A stretch of 64,000 nt of DNA from Silurus meridionalis (GCF_014805685.1 NC_060887.1:17328463-17392462); one strand, 5' to 3'. Shown: positions 25,472 through 38,600, counted from the stretch's first letter. Notes: a model not told the origin generated them from the sequence alone. A program made the numbers and translations.

Positions 25472-26595
25472 GTGAGTTATATTTCGTTTATCAACGTTTT
25501 TACTGTGTTGTGGAAGGTGTATCTGGCGAAATTTCGCAAAACCTACAACTTTTTCTTTTCTTGGCGCTACTGAACCTCTAAAGAGCTAAAATTGGTAAAT
25601 GGAAGCGCGTCCATGTGAGGGGCTCAGATGTGTAGGTCAGCTTCGGCGTGGTTTTCATTTCACTAAAAGATATAACATGTCTTATGTGAACATGACTGCT
25701 GATTCTCACCACTACCTTTATAGTCGTACCTTTTTATTTAAAAAAAAATAAAAATGAAGCTTTAGACTTCCGGACACGTTCCTACACTCGTAGTAGATAC
25801 TATAATAGCAATTTATGGTAGTATTTATTGTAGTAGTATTTACACACCTATCTGACACACTGAAGATGTTTATATTTTAGAAACATAGCGTTTATTTCAT
25901 ACCCTAACGAGTGCACTTGGGGGATGTAGGAGAGTGATTTTGGATGGTCTCAGGCAGGTGCGTTCGCGTGTATACACTGTGTGCGAGCGCGCGCGCGTGC
26001 TTGTGAGCGTGGCGAGTTGAATAGAGGCTTTCTGTCCTCCAGCAAGATCCCGGTCAGGAAGCGGTGTGTTTCAGACAAGAACAACCTGTTTTTTTTTTTT
26101 GTTTTTTAATGTGTGCAGCGGCATAGAAAGGCACATCATTAATGTCTGACTTGTTGTGACAAACTAAACACCCGAGTGACTATTGCACACACCTAGAAAT
26201 TCTCCTTTTGCACTAATGACTAGATTCACGTTTGCATTGTTATTGAGATACTTGCGTATAATTGTTCACAAGGGTCACACTGAGGTTAGGCAGAACTATT
26301 CTTTACAGCACGAAGGGGTATTTTGATGTAATAAAAATTAAATAAATGTATAAAACATTATTTCACTTGAGCTCAATGTTTCTTATGTTTCATAATTCTT
26401 ATTGGGCGAACACTAAAATTATAAAGAAAAGTTTCACTCATTTAATTGTGTTTGTTGTATATGCTCAGTAAATAAGTATCTCAATAATATTTCCCCCCCA
26501 CAACCATCTACTGAAGATTATATTTCTAGCCATTAGAATTATAATACCTACCATTAAACCTAATGTTTTTTTCTTCTTCCACTCAGATGTAAAAG

Positions 26596-29500
26596 ATGGC
26601 AGGCGTAAGAGCAAAGTCAATCCGACAAACCGGGAGTCTGCTTCGAAGTCGCTCAGAAGGGACCCTCATCGATCTAGATGACAATGTAACCATCAACAAC
26701 AATAGCTTACAAGGTAATCATGAATAGTTCATTAATAGATCAGGTCATGAATGTGTGCATGTATTTTATTTATTTATTTATTTTTATGTATACACAAGCT
26801 GCTAAAGCTAAGTGACCTTGATAGAAAGCTCTGATTTTATTTTAGATCTTGTCTTTATTGACAGTAGGTATTGTATTCTTTTGGGAAACATTTTTTTATG
26901 TGCCATTGAGGTGTGGTTACATTTCAAGACTTATGGTGATATTTAGTTTTGTGTGCCTTCAGTTTGTCAGGCTAATTATGCAGAATTGTCACTAACCTAA
27001 GATACTTGTTTCTGATTTAGTTTCTGAACACATTTGATGCTACTGGCATTTTTTTTCCTTTTTCTTAATACCACTTAACTGACTGAAATAAGGTGACTGA
27101 ATCTAGAGGCCATCATGCATTTTTTAGTTCTGAGTGTATAGTCTGGTTTCACAGGTGAGGTCATAGATAGCTGGGTTTCTCCACATTTTGATATTTCAGT
27201 CATACTGGTAAATGTTCATCATTGTCTCAGACTTTAGCATGTGTGAAGACAGCACTTCGCTACACCTGGAGATTCATGTAGTTCTGTCTATATTTTGCAC
27301 CCAACAGTGAAACATTTTTTTAATATTTGTATAATATTATTTACTACATTAGATTTTTTTGTGGTGACTCAGCTAACAATCATTTATGCAAATGAATGCC
27401 AATTACCAGTGATGTTAGTTAGGCAGTAAAGTTGTTGTGTGCAAGAGTCATGAAATGCTTAAGATTCCTTTACTGTTTGACCTTACTCTTCTATATCTGT
27501 CCTTTATCCAGGGAGTTACATGTCAAAACATTTGGAATGGCCTGTTTTGCAGCCTGCCATCCAATCTCAAGGACAAACAACAAATCCCTTCTGGAACAAA
27601 CTGTCTCAGTCAAATCCTTTCTTAGATGACATTGTACATAGAAACACCACTGAATTACAGGTGTCCATACTGAAGGAGGATCCATCAGCCTTGTTTGGTA
27701 ACAGTACTGAAGACTGTGAAAGTACATCGTCAGATGAAAACAATTTTGGTCATTTTCTGGGGCCTGAGAGGAATAGCCTTAATAGATCTGGACGTTGGAG
27801 AAGTGCCTCAGACATTCTTGATAGTCTTGCAAAAAAAGAATCCCAAAAGGAGAAGAGTGCTCAAGGACCATTCTTGAAACCTGATTTTGACTGGCTTAAA
27901 AATGATATGGAGGCTTATAAAATGGCCTGGCTGAGTCACAGGCAATTGACCAGGTCCTGTTTGAACCTCAGCCTGATAAAGCAAAGTCCTGGTTGGGCTC
28001 AAACACAAGCCACAGACACACAGGTTTTTTGTAAAGTTGATCACAATGGAGGCTCAGTGCAGTTGCCAGACTCTCATATTAGTGCCCACATTCCCAAAGG
28101 TCATGTTGCTCCAGGGGAGATCCAGGAAATTGGACTCAAAGCTAGTCTTGATCCTCCACGTGGAATCAATAATAATTATGTTACATCTGTGAGTCCTCTT
28201 TTGGAACTCAGTTTGAGCAATCCTAATACTATGGAAGGCATCTCACTTGATATTAAAATGGCAGCGGAAGTGAAAAACGACCCTTTGAGTCAAGTCATGA
28301 CTACATTTGTAGGTCTGGTGGCCCATAGAAAAGATGGACCTTATGAAAAAGTTAAAGACTGTTACATATATAAGGACATGTTACAAATGAAGATCCAGGA
28401 CCTAAAACCTCACATGTTCATCATTGCTGCTGCAGAGGCCACAGTCATCCAGCCACCAGCAGCCTCAGTGTGGGACTACTTAAACCGACATTACACAGTC
28501 GCAGTATATGGTCCCAAGCATATTCATCCATCTTTTAAAGTTGTGCAAGTCATCTCTTGCTATAATCTTGTTCCACCCAGACTTCCTTTCTCAGACATCC
28601 AAAAAGGTAAAAGGAACTTGCCTCCTGTTGTGTTGCAACTGTGGGGAAAGCATGAGTTTAATCCACAAAGCCTAACTGATTTGCACATTACAACCAGTGT
28701 AATGGAATCAAAGTTTGAAGTGAAAAATGAGGATCAGAAAAAAGTGGTCAAAATGGAGGTGCTCAAAGCAGGCAGAGTGATCCACTTGCCATTGGACCTA
28801 TCCAAGACAAGCAATGGAGATATGGGTCCGTTTAATCTCGCTATCCATGTGAAGGATTCAAATAGCCTCTTATTAGCAGAGTTTAACATTACTTCTCCTG
28901 AGGCTGCTCCTTTGAGGACAGAAAAGCATGGATTCAGAAATGTGGATCGTCATAGGGAAGTGACCCGTACTCAAGCTATTCCAGAAGAATCTGTCCCAGA
29001 GTTTCCAAAGTTTCAGGATATGCCAGTAAATATACAGTGGTATGGAATTGCCTTGAAATCTCTTCTAAGACAGCCAAGAGTTGAGTATCTCCTAGAGTAC
29101 TTCAAGGGTGACACAATTGCTCTGCTTTCCAGAGAAACTGTTAAATCTGTTGGACAGTCAAAAGTAAAAGAGTGGTATATTGGCTTCCTCAGGGGAAGTG
29201 TTGGTTTGGTACACTGTAAAAATGTGAAGGTCATAACAAAGGACCAAGTAATTGACTATTCTGGGGTTAGACTCACAACACAAACCTTGCTGGACAACAT
29301 GACTTTGCCCTTTAAAAAGCTCACCTACATGTACTCTGCAATTCAGACCTTAGTAACGGATCACATAAGCTCTTGGAGGACTTTTGCTGCAGCTCTGGGC
29401 TACACAAACCTTACTGTAGACGGTTTCTCTAGAAGGCGAGCTGATACAGAAGCAGAGAAAGTAGCATGTGTACTTGAGAAACTTAAGGAAGACTGCCACA

Positions 29501-30654
29501 CAGACAAAACTAAAAGGAAATTTCAACATGAACTCATAATTGTAGGTATTTTTATTTATATAAAAACCACTCAGTAATTTAGTTCATTAGATTTTGAATA
29601 TTGACCTAGTGTCCTGAATATATTGAGATGAGCTTGTTTTTCATAGCATGGCATTATGTCCTTTTTTCCTTAACAGGGCCTCTTTAAAATGGATGCTCAG
29701 GGCCTTGTAGCCCATTTAATTCAGAACACAGTTATTCTGTCCACAGCAGTTGAGCTTGGTGTACGGTGGAGGGAACTGGCTGAGAAGATTGGAAAACTTT
29801 CCAATTCTCAGATTGCTGGTTATGAGGCACCACACAGAGGGAAAAATGGAGAAGTCAGTGCCCAGGTAAGCATATCTAAAGCATTTCCAGTGTGGATTCT
29901 TTTCAATGATGCTGGTGCTCTAATTTCTTTTTACACATTTTGTAGTGCTAACAGACTGAAAATAAAAGGGCCTTTATTGGGATTATATTGCATGCATCTT
30001 CACATAGTATTTAAGTTGGAGAAAGAAACAATACATTTAATTGAATTATATAATTAATATTAATTAATCTGTTTGTATAACTTTCTTCTTTCTATGAATA
30101 AAACTCACTCTCTTATCTATCTACTTGTCATTCTCTCACTTCATGGGACATTCCACCTGTATTACTCTATTTGTCATCTATTTTTCTACCAGTAACTGCC
30201 TGCCTGTATTTCTGTTTGTTTTAAACTTGCAGACTAAGTCAAGCTAACATCAAAGTTTGTTGTTGGTTTAAGCGAGTCCATCTACTGTATGTTCAATTAA
30301 AGTCTTACATGATCTTAATAAAAATGCACCACACAGGTTCATAGAACAGTTTTTAAAATATTAAGTATTAAAAGTGCATTACAGTATAACATTTTGTATA
30401 GGTTAGCAGTGTATAAATAGGTGTGTAATGTGTTTACTTTTGTCTTTCAGTCAATGTGGAAGCCTGCATATGATTTCCTGTACTCGTGGAGTATGCAGTA
30501 TGGTGAGGGCTATAGGGACATGATTCAGGATCTCCATCTGGCCCTGGACAAGATGAAGAGCCCAGTGACTAAACACTGGAGACAGATTACTGGAGCTCTC
30601 ATTACAGTAAACTGCATGGAGTTCTTAAGAGCCTCTGCCTTTCACACAGCATAG
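26596..30654 (+). CDS. macc1: macc1 (metastasis-associated in colon cancer 1 homologue), complete
   Basis: An adaptor-like protein, relative of SH3BP4; the human protein drives MET expression and is linked to clathrin-mediated receptor traffic. Coding exons: 26596-26713, 27512-29541, 29677-29865, 30451-30654. They join in phase to 846 residues (human about 852). Start: the ATG just after a clean acceptor at 26586, giving MAGVRAKSIRQTGSLLRSRS, which aligns in character with the vertebrate N-terminus. Two NPF motifs lie near residues 63-75 (NPFWNKLSQSNPFLDD), likely EH-domain ligands. The WLKND...AYKMAWLS block is at about 165-185. A ZU5 domain begins near 213 (GGSVQLPDSHISAHIPKGHV). An SH3-like domain spans about 545-615 (LEYFKGDTIALL...WYIGFLRGSVGLVHCKNVKV). 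Death-like domains fill the C-terminus, ending TKHWRQITGALI. The second exon ends at ATT before GTAGGT; other choices break the frame. Confidence 0.95.
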
Positions 30655-31230
30655 TGAACATCAAGCTGCAACCTTTTAGAATGTTAGAATGTCTTTTTTC
30701 TGTAGATACATCGTCTAAATGCTTTCTTTGTATAGTTTATAATTGAAAATGTTAAAATATGAATGTTTGTTGGACTTTGCTGGAATGTCTTTTGTTTGTT
30801 TGTTTTTGTTTTGTTGTTTGTTCGACATGTGAAGTTGTGTAGGACAACAAAAAGGTTTTTAACAATACGTGTTTCTTCATGTTAATATACTGTATAGTTT
30901 AATATTATGTTACATTGTGTTTATGTGCATTTCAATCTCCTAACATTGAAGTAGCGAGAATCTGGACACTTTCCTTACATCAAGTCCAGCCTCTTAACAC
31001 AAAGCCGGAATACGTTTATTCTGTTGCCTCTACAACTGATTGCTTTAAATGTGACTTTGATTTATGATCTAAATGAGGGGGAAGCCTTTGTGTTGTTATA
31101 AGATGTTTTGTAGAATTACTGTAAATATTTTACCAATGCACAAAAAATATTGTTAACTGTTACTATTTTTAATATTTAATCTGGAAACTATTATTGCTGA
31201 ACTTAATAAAACACATTTTTTGGATTAACA
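30655..31230 (+). other. macc1 3' UTR with poly(A) signal
   Basis: AT-rich 3' UTR with a TTTG-rich run near 30790-30820. A canonical AATAAA lies at 31205-31210, which sets the likely transcript end near 31230. Confidence 0.65.
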
Positions 31231-31859
31231 TTTCATTTAAATAAGTGTTATTTTCTGCATTGAGTCTACATGGATTTATGCATTTAGAGTCACAGAAAGC
31301 TGTGTCAGCAAAGTGTCTTGGCTGTTTCTGTGTTCGTAATTTGCTTTCTCTCAGTAGCTTTTTAAATGATGCTGTTTGCAGGGTACAGGATTGTGCAGTG
31401 ACCTCGATATCACAGTAGTCAATTTGCTGCATAGAGCAACAAGGAATACAAGCTGTTCTTCAATGTATATGAATACAGATCCAAAGTATTACTTGATTCA
31501 GTTAGGTCAGTTATGAGCAATATCTATTTAATACTTTAATTAACTACCTGATTGTACCATGTACTGTAGTATTCATACAAAGCAAATGTACTCTCAATGG
31601 TGCAACATTCATTCTTCATGCTTATTTTCCATAGATAAAACTAAACATGCATTCCCAAGTATTTTTTGACTGGTGGGGTGGGATCTTATTGTGCCCAGAT
31701 TTGTGTAAATGGTCTGGGTTATAATTTTCATCGTTGTGTATTTGAATTTATGAAAAATCATTTGCACAGCATTTAGAATACTGGGACAAAATCACAGACA
31801 AAGGTTTTTAGTCATGTTTTAATTTTTTCCCCCTCTATATACTTTATGAAAACCTGATC

Positions 31860-34800
31860 TTTGCATCTATGTGTGTGAGCTTGCTAGATGTCTCATTCCA
31901 AATATATAGGCATAAATATGCAGTTGATTCACCCACCCACCTTCTTTGCCAATAATGGCCTTCAATCTTCTGAGTGGATTTCTGAAAGAATTTCTGCAAG
32001 ATGTGGGAGTGTGACCGCTCAATCAAAAAAGCATTTGTTAGGTCAAGCAGCAGTGTTGGCGGAGAAGGCCTGGCTCATAATCAATCCTGCAATTTGGCCA
32101 TATATTGTCAGATAGGGTTCAATCTGGTCAGGGGTTTAGGTTCCTTCACACCAAACTCAAAATGATATATTTATGTGAACCTTGCTTTGTGCATGGGGAA
32201 AGTGAATTATTTTTATTTACTATCCTTCCACCAAACCCAGATTTGTCAGTTAGACTGCTTTTCACTGAGCTCCAGAATCTAATGGTGTCATGCTTAACAC
32301 CATTCCAGCTGACACTTGGCACTACACATAAGAATCTTTTTTTTTTTTCAGCTGATCAGCCATGGAAACCTTCTTCTTCTTCTTTCGGCTACTCCCTTTA
32401 GGGATCGCCACAGCGGATCATCCGTCTCCATACCCTGTCCTCTACATCTGCCTCTTTCAAACCAACTACCTGCATGTCTTCCCTTACCACATCCATTAAC
32501 CTCCTCCTTGGCTTTCCCCTTTTCCTCTTTCCTGTCGGTTATATCCTCAGCATTCTTCTACTAATATACCCCATGTTCCTTGGTGGCACATGTCCAAACC
32601 ATCCCAAACACACCTCCCTCACTTTGTCTCCAAAGTCGCTCTAAATGCACTGTCCCTCTAATAAACTCATTTCTAATCCTGTCCATTGTCGTCACTCCTA
32701 ATGAAAATCTCAGCATCTATAGCTCTCCCACCTCCAGCTCCACCTCCTGTCTTTTAATCAATGCCACTGTCTCTAATCCATACAACAACGCAGGTCTCAC
32801 CACAGTCCTATAAACTTTCCCTTTTACTCTTGCAGATACCCTTCTATCACAAATCACTCCTGCTATCACTCTTCTCCACCCACTCCACCCTGCCTGCACT
32901 CTTTTCTTCACTTCTCTAATATACTCTCCATTACTTTGCACTGTTGACCCCAGCTACTTTAACTCCTTCACCTTCTCCACCTCTTCTCCCTGCAACTGCA
33001 ACACTCCACTACCCTCTGACTTTCATTCCCCTTCTCTCTAGTGCAACCTGCTCATTATTCTCACCACAAATCACAATATCATCCGCAAACATCATAGTCC
33101 ATGGAGACTACTTTCTGATCTCGTCCATCAACCTGTCCATCACCACTGCAAACAGGAAAGGGCTCAGAGACAATCCTTGATGCAGTTCAACCTTCACCTT
33201 GAAGCAGTCTGTCGTTACTACTGCACACTTTACTGCTGTCACACTGTCCTCGTACATGTCCTGCACCACCCTAACATACTTCTCTGCCACACCTGACTTC
33301 CTCATACAGTACCACAACTACTCTCTCTGTACCCTGTCGTATGCTTTCTCTAAATCCAAACACACAATGCAACTTCTTCTGACCTTCTCTATAATTCATC
33401 AACATTCTCAAAGCAAATATGGCATCTGTAGTGCTCTTCCTCGGCATGAAACCAAACAGATGATCAACTCTTCTCTTAGCCTGGCTTCCACTATTCTTTC
33501 CCAGAACTCATTGTGTGACCTTCTCCATTCCTCAGGCATCCTCTCACCTTCCAAGATCTTGTTAAAAACTCCACTGCCATCTCTCCTAAACATCTCCACG
33601 CTTCTAATTGTATATCATCTGGGCCAACCGACTTTCCACACTTTATGATCTTAATAGCGGCCATCACTACCTTTTTTTAGTCCTTACTCTCCGCCTCATT
33701 TTCTTCACCGCCAAACCCGTCCTAGAGACCAACATCCAATGCTGTCTAGTTACACTGCCAACTGCCAACACCTAATAGTCTCCAATCTCTTTCAGGTTGC
33801 ATTTCCTGCATAGAACATAGTCCACCTGTGTGCGCCTTCCTCCATTACATACGTCACCTTATGATCTTCCTTAAAATAAATATTTACCACTGCCATTTTC
33901 CTCCTTTTAGCAAAATCTACCACCATCTGAACTTCCACATTCCTCTCCTTAAATCTATACCCACCCATCACCTTCTTGTCACCTCTATTCTCTTTACCAA
34001 CATGGCCATTGGAATCTGTCTCTATCACCAATCGTTCATTCCTAGGTTCACTTTCCACCACTTCATCTAACTCACTCCAGAATTTTTCCTTCTCCTCCAG
34101 CTCACAACCCACTTGTGGAGCATAGGCACTGATGACATATATCATCACCCCTTCAACTTTAGGCTTCACATTCATCACCCTATTAGAAACTCTCTTCACC
34201 TCCACTACACTCTTACTAAACTCTTCCTTCAGAATCACCCCTACATAATTTCTCCTTCCATCCACACCATTAAAGAACAGTTTAAACTCCCTCTAATGTT
34301 CCTGGCCTTGCTCCCTTTCCAGTTGGTCTCCTGATTCCCACATATCTACCTTTCTCCTCTCCATCATGTCAGCTAACTCTATCCCTTTACTAGTCCAGTC
34401 TCCTACACGTCTCCTTTCCCTGCTGTCTCTGTAGATGTCTTCCTCTTCTTCTTCTCCTCCTTCGGCCAACAGCAGCTCAATTTACACCAGTACCCTGTTG
34501 GCTAACAACCTCGACCAATCCGGTATGAAATTCAAGTTTGTGAGCCACATATTTGCTTTGGCACATGTTTTACACTGGATGCCCTTCCTAACGCAACCCT
34601 CCCCATTTATCCGGGCTTGAGACCGGCACTAAAAGTGCACTGGCTTGTGCAACCCTAATGGCTGGGTTTCAGCTATGTAAACCCATTTCCCGAATCTTCT
34701 GAAACATGTTTTGTGCTTATGTGAATAATCTACTGTAGTAACTAATTAAGTGGGTGATAAGCAGTTTCTATTTGCTGTGCACTTTAGCACTCAGCAGTCC

Positions 34801-34890
34801 TACCAGTACATGGCTGAGCAGGATTTATGAACTCACTTGTGGCATCCTATGACAGTGCTATATTTGAAAGTTTCTGTAATCTTTAATATG
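31860..34890. mobile_element. Tc1-like transposon relic split by a LINE (parts 31860-32370 and 34684-34890)
   Basis: The first part carries GGCCTTCAATCTTCTGAGTG, GCATTTGTTAGGTCAAGCAG and AGAAGGCCTGGCTCATAATC, text typical of a common fish Tc1-like repeat in antisense. It stops at GCCATGGAAACC. The second part resumes with CATTTCCCGAATCTTCTG, where the intact family reads on without a break. The LINE at 32371-34674 therefore landed inside it. The frames are heavily decayed. Confidence 0.65.
32371..34674 (-). mobile_element. Non-LTR retrotransposon (LINE, RTE-like) with endonuclease and RT remnants
   Basis: On the minus strand, an apurinic-type endonuclease region reads at about 34265-33790 (ISAYAPQVGCELEEKEKFW, then a DSNGHVG catalytic-type block). 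Reverse transcriptase pieces follow at about 33600-33110 (HQGLSLSPFLFAVVMDRL), and a C-terminal piece at about 32940-32720 (VVRPALLYGLE). Several frameshifts and stops make it inactive. The 3' end is a GAAGAA tail at 32371. The flanks ATGGAAACC (32362-32370) and ATGTAAACC (34675-34683) look like a target-site duplication with one mismatch. Confidence 0.85.
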
Positions 34891-34987
34891 AACCATTCTA
34901 CTCCCAGTGTTTACCTCTGGCAATTGTACTTGATTTTATTTCCCTTTTGGCAAGTGATCTGACTGAAACATCTGAACTTTCCAAATC

Positions 34988-35484
34988 CACTATATGGACA
35001 AATGCTTTGGGACACATGACTTTTCCAGCCATATGTGATTCTTTCCCAAACTGTTACAAAGTTGGAAACACACAATTGTATAGGACTTTCTGGATGTGGT
35101 ACCATAAAATGTTCCCTTCATTTGAAATAGCAGAACCAAGCCTGTTCTAGCATGACACTACCCCATGTACAAAGTAAGCTCGTGATGATGGTTTACATTG
35201 GTTGGATTAGATCTTGAGTGGCCTGGTATAGAGCTCTGACCTCAACTTTTGACATATATTGGAACACTGACTGCACCCCTAAAACTTATACCCTACATCA
35301 GCATCTAAATTTATAAGATAAGCACAAATCTCCACAACTACACGCCGAAATCTAGTGAAACATCTTATTGGAAAAATTGAGTTTATTATAACAGCAAATA
35401 AGGACTATCTGTGAAGGGAATGTTCAGAAATACATACAAATACAAATCTTATGGTTTGATGTCCAAAATTTTGTCTATATAGTG
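34988..35484. mobile_element. MITE with CACTATATGGACAAA terminal inverted repeats
   Basis: The left end CACTATATGGACAAATGCTT and the right end AAATTTTGTCTATATAGTG are inverted copies with a few mismatches. The interior keeps phrases of a common otophysan repeat, such as CAAGCCTGTTCTAGCATGAC and TTATTATAACAGCAAATA. There is no transposase. Confidence 0.75.
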
Positions 35485-35489
35485 TATGT

Positions 35490-37340
35490 TCGCTTTATGG
35501 AGTTTTTCTGAATCCACTGGAAGCAGAGATTGAGGAATTAACAGATTAAGCTATTTGATTATTTGACTCCACCATGCTGTATGAATAACATTTCATTGGT
35601 GCATTTTATTTCAAATTTTAGTAAAAACTTCTTGTGCATTCTTCAAGCACTCACCTGTGTACAGAACATATTAGAAACAATATACGTGCTATACTTGTAT
35701 AGCGTTTTATATGTTATACGTGTGCTTTTTCCATTATGCACACCGTGTAATCAGGTTATATATTCTAGAATCGAGCAGGCTGGAGGAATGCCATGTTTAA
35801 CAGCACAGTGATAAGAAATGTTTGACATTTTTGTTATCACGATCCGGAGATTTTGCAGTACCCACTGAGGCCTTGTAAGCACAGAAACAGTGCGGCCTCG
35901 AAATAGCCTTTTTTTTTTTTTTAAACACAGAGGCAGATTACATTGGGATTAAAGGGATCTGACCTCTATTGTTGCTGCACACTTACAAACAACTGGATCA
36001 AGGATCTGTTTACATAACAAAGTGAGGGGGTGGGGGTGGGGTTCTAAAAAAATTTTTTTAGCTGAGTTATTGCCCCACAGTGTGGTAGGCAGATGTACAA
36101 GCATCTTTGCTACATCTTTTTTATTTCAAACCAGTCTGTACAGGTATAGCTGAAGTAGTAACTGCAAAGTATAACATTTTATTTGACTTTATTTTTTTAT
36201 GAAATAAAGCTTTATTACAGCAGCACAACAAGCCCTTAATTTATTAAAGTGTCGTGTGACAAAACGGAGCAATTATTTGTTTACATTTTGTAAAGTATAA
36301 GTTCACTTATATGTTTTTATATTTCAGGGCAAATTGAAATATGTAAGTGTGATATCATTTTATAAATTGTGCAGACCGATAATTTTTCATACAAAACAGT
36401 TTACAGACAAATGCCTTTTTCCAGTTTATTTGTGTTGTTTAGATTGTTTCTGATTAAATATTTGGCTGAAACTAAAACCTAACAAAAGTAAATACATTTT
36501 AAATAGTGTCAATATTTAGCTTATAGCTGGAAAATTACTTAATATTTAGAAAACCATGGCTCTTTTTAGCTTTTTGCTGAAACAGCAGCTGGGTGAACAG
36601 CTTGCTTATCTATGTGCAATAGCTAAATCCTGCTATGCCAGAATGTCAGTGCTTGTCTTTTTGTCTTTCAAATACAGAATGCCATTCATCTGCTCACCAC
36701 ATCACTGCCTTCAGTAAGTTGCATTATGCATCACTATTATTTACACTTGCTGTTATTTTAATATTCATTGAATATGTATTTTTGTTTTATTGTAATTATA
36801 TTTTATAGTAAGTGTTCCTTTTATTTTATTTTAGTGCATGTTTTCCTGTGTTTGGTTGTTAATAATCCCAGTAAAGTTCTTGCAACACCATCAAATAATT
36901 TAAAGATAGGAGTAGAGATTCTGAACTACAGTATGCACCCGAGCCTATACTTATATAACTTAACATGGTTATATAACTTAACCACTTTATATATTGCCTC
37001 TAATCAGAGTAACTGCAGTCAGTAGATCTGTAAGAGCACTTATTTAGATAGCAGCAGCAAAATAATCAAAAATAAATCAAATCAATATTTTGACAACATG
37101 AGTGCAGTGAGAAAACCAGAGCCTGCACAACAGCTTACTCTTTAACATGCGCTGCAGTCTGCAAGTAGAACTTTATGCGCATGCGTCGTACCAGTGCGTG
37201 ATGCACATATTTATGCAAAACTTTTTAAATTGCTTAAACTACGTGCACAGAAACGTAAACTGTCTCATTTTTTTTTATCTCGCAATAATTTCCAAATGCA
37301 CAATGAATAAGCACAAACAGTTCACAAATGTGTGCTGGTC
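35490..37340. other. Intergenic between macc1 and beta globin, no gene recognised
   Basis: AT-rich DNA. Frames of up to 85-93 codons (36768-37025, 37147-37428) show no domain, and the second overlaps the 3' end of the globin gene on the other strand. A G-rich tract is at 36027-36041. Confidence 0.55.
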
Positions 37341-37342
37341 AT

Positions 37343-37348
37343 TTTATT
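37343..37348 (-). other. Poly(A) signal of the beta-globin gene
   Basis: AATAAA on the minus strand, about 77 bp past the stop codon at 37425. It gives a short 3' UTR, as is usual for globins. Confidence 0.7.
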
Positions 37349-37424
37349 CCAATACTTGCTTTCACAAAGTACAACACTGCATGCAATTTGATGGTCCTTT
37401 GTGGCCGTCAAATCTGTTCAGCAT

Positions 37425-38137
37425 TTAGTGGTACTGCTTTCCCAATGCAGAGACAACAACAGCCAAAAACTTCTGCAGAGCTGCCTGTACTTCAGCCGTG
37501 AAGGTGGCACCCAGGGACGCGGCAATGACGATGGTGAAGCAGTCAGCCAGCAGCTGTAGAAGAAAACAAGAGTTAGCAGAGTGATCCCAGGTTACTCACG
37601 GAATAAAACCAATTGTTTGCCAGTGCTAAATATTAAGTGCAAACAGGTAACTGACTAAATAGGGGATCTTATAAATGAATACACACCTTGAAGTTGTCGG
37701 GATCCACATGCAGTTTCTCGGAGTGCAGCACACTCAGCTCAGCAAAAATGCCCTTAATGTTGTCCATGTTCTTCACAGCTTTCTCCAGACCATGGGCGAC
37801 TACTGAACCGTGGGCAGCAACATTGGGGTTTCCAGAGATGGCAGCGGCGTTGTACAAGTTTCCAAATTTACCAAAGTACCTCTGGGTCCATGGGTACACG
37901 ACGAGACACCTGAGAGACAAAACAAGAGGCATGTGGTTTTATATTTACGTTTATCACAAAAAAAAAAAAATAAATAAATAAATAACAATAGCAGGTCAAG
38001 GTTTTTTTCTTTTTTTTTTTTTTTAAGAAAAACCAAAGCACATACCTTGTCAGTGCCTGGTGACCAACTGCATCTTTATCGATTTTGGAAAAGATGTTCT
38101 GGATAGTAGCGCGCTCGAAGTCTGTCCACAGAACCAT
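37425..38137 (-). CDS. hbb: Haemoglobin beta subunit, complete three-exon gene
   Basis: The oxygen-carrying beta chain of red-cell haemoglobin. Exons: 38137-38046 (92 bp), 37909-37687 (223 bp), 37553-37425 (129 bp), the standard beta-globin sizes, giving 147 codons. All splice sites are GT-AG. It starts [18 protein letters not shown] and ends [14 protein letters not shown]. The distal His (VAAHGSVV) and proximal His F8 ([13 protein letters not shown]) are present. Ser F9, Glu FG1 and the C-terminal His, associated with strong pH effects in fish, are also kept. The second residue after Val is Leu (usually Glu or Asp in adult fish beta chains), which recalls embryonic or cathodic chains. It is head to head with the alpha gene at 46.0 kb. 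It looks functional. Intact introns rule out a retrocopy. The adult versus embryonic class is not settled. Confidence 0.96.
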
Positions 38138-38209
38138 GATGCTGGCTTTTGGGGTTTCTATATGTTCTAATGAACTAAGTGCCCTGTAAATGTGCTCTAT
38201 TTGGGCAGC

Positions 38210-38316
38210 TTATATAGGCCTATGCGTTGATTTGCTCCTCCCCAGACCAGGCGAGAAACGATGTAAGGGGTGTTTCTGCAGTCTGAGTGATTTCGATTAG
38301 ATAAGAATCCTTATCT
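38210..38316 (-). promoter_or_regulatory. Beta-globin promoter: TATA, CACCC-type box and paired GATA sites
   Basis: On the minus strand, TATATAA lies at 38216-38210, about 70 bp before the start codon. ACACCCC (about 38273-38267) is a CACCC/KLF-type box. Further up, AGATAAG (38299-38305) and CTTATCT (38310-38316) form an inverted GATA pair with 4 bp between. These are the usual erythroid promoter parts, in the usual order. Confidence 0.7.
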
Positions 38317-38549
38317 CGTAAATAGCATTGTCATGGTACACGAGGCTTCCTGCTTACGCGTGCGGACTGCTTTACACAACTTAGTAGTAGTGGGGGAACG
38401 TTTTCGATGGGCTTTAGATACACTGGAGTGGATTACATAACGATCAAAAGTATTTGGTAGTATTAATAATGACTGAGGTTCCAGAAAATGCAATCATGTT
38501 TGTTAATCACAGCAATGTAATTACACTGGTATCACTGGACACTTCGTGT

Positions 38550-38551
38550 AA

Positions 38552-38598
<47 letters not shown>

Positions 38599-38600
38599 AA
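38550..38600. repeat. (AAAT)n microsatellite
   Basis: About twelve AAAT/ATAA units upstream of the beta-globin promoter. Confidence 0.95.

Noticed and set aside
37425..38137. Beta globin as a processed retrocopy or pseudogene
   Set aside because: Both introns are in the canonical positions, splice sites and frame are intact, and a promoter is present.
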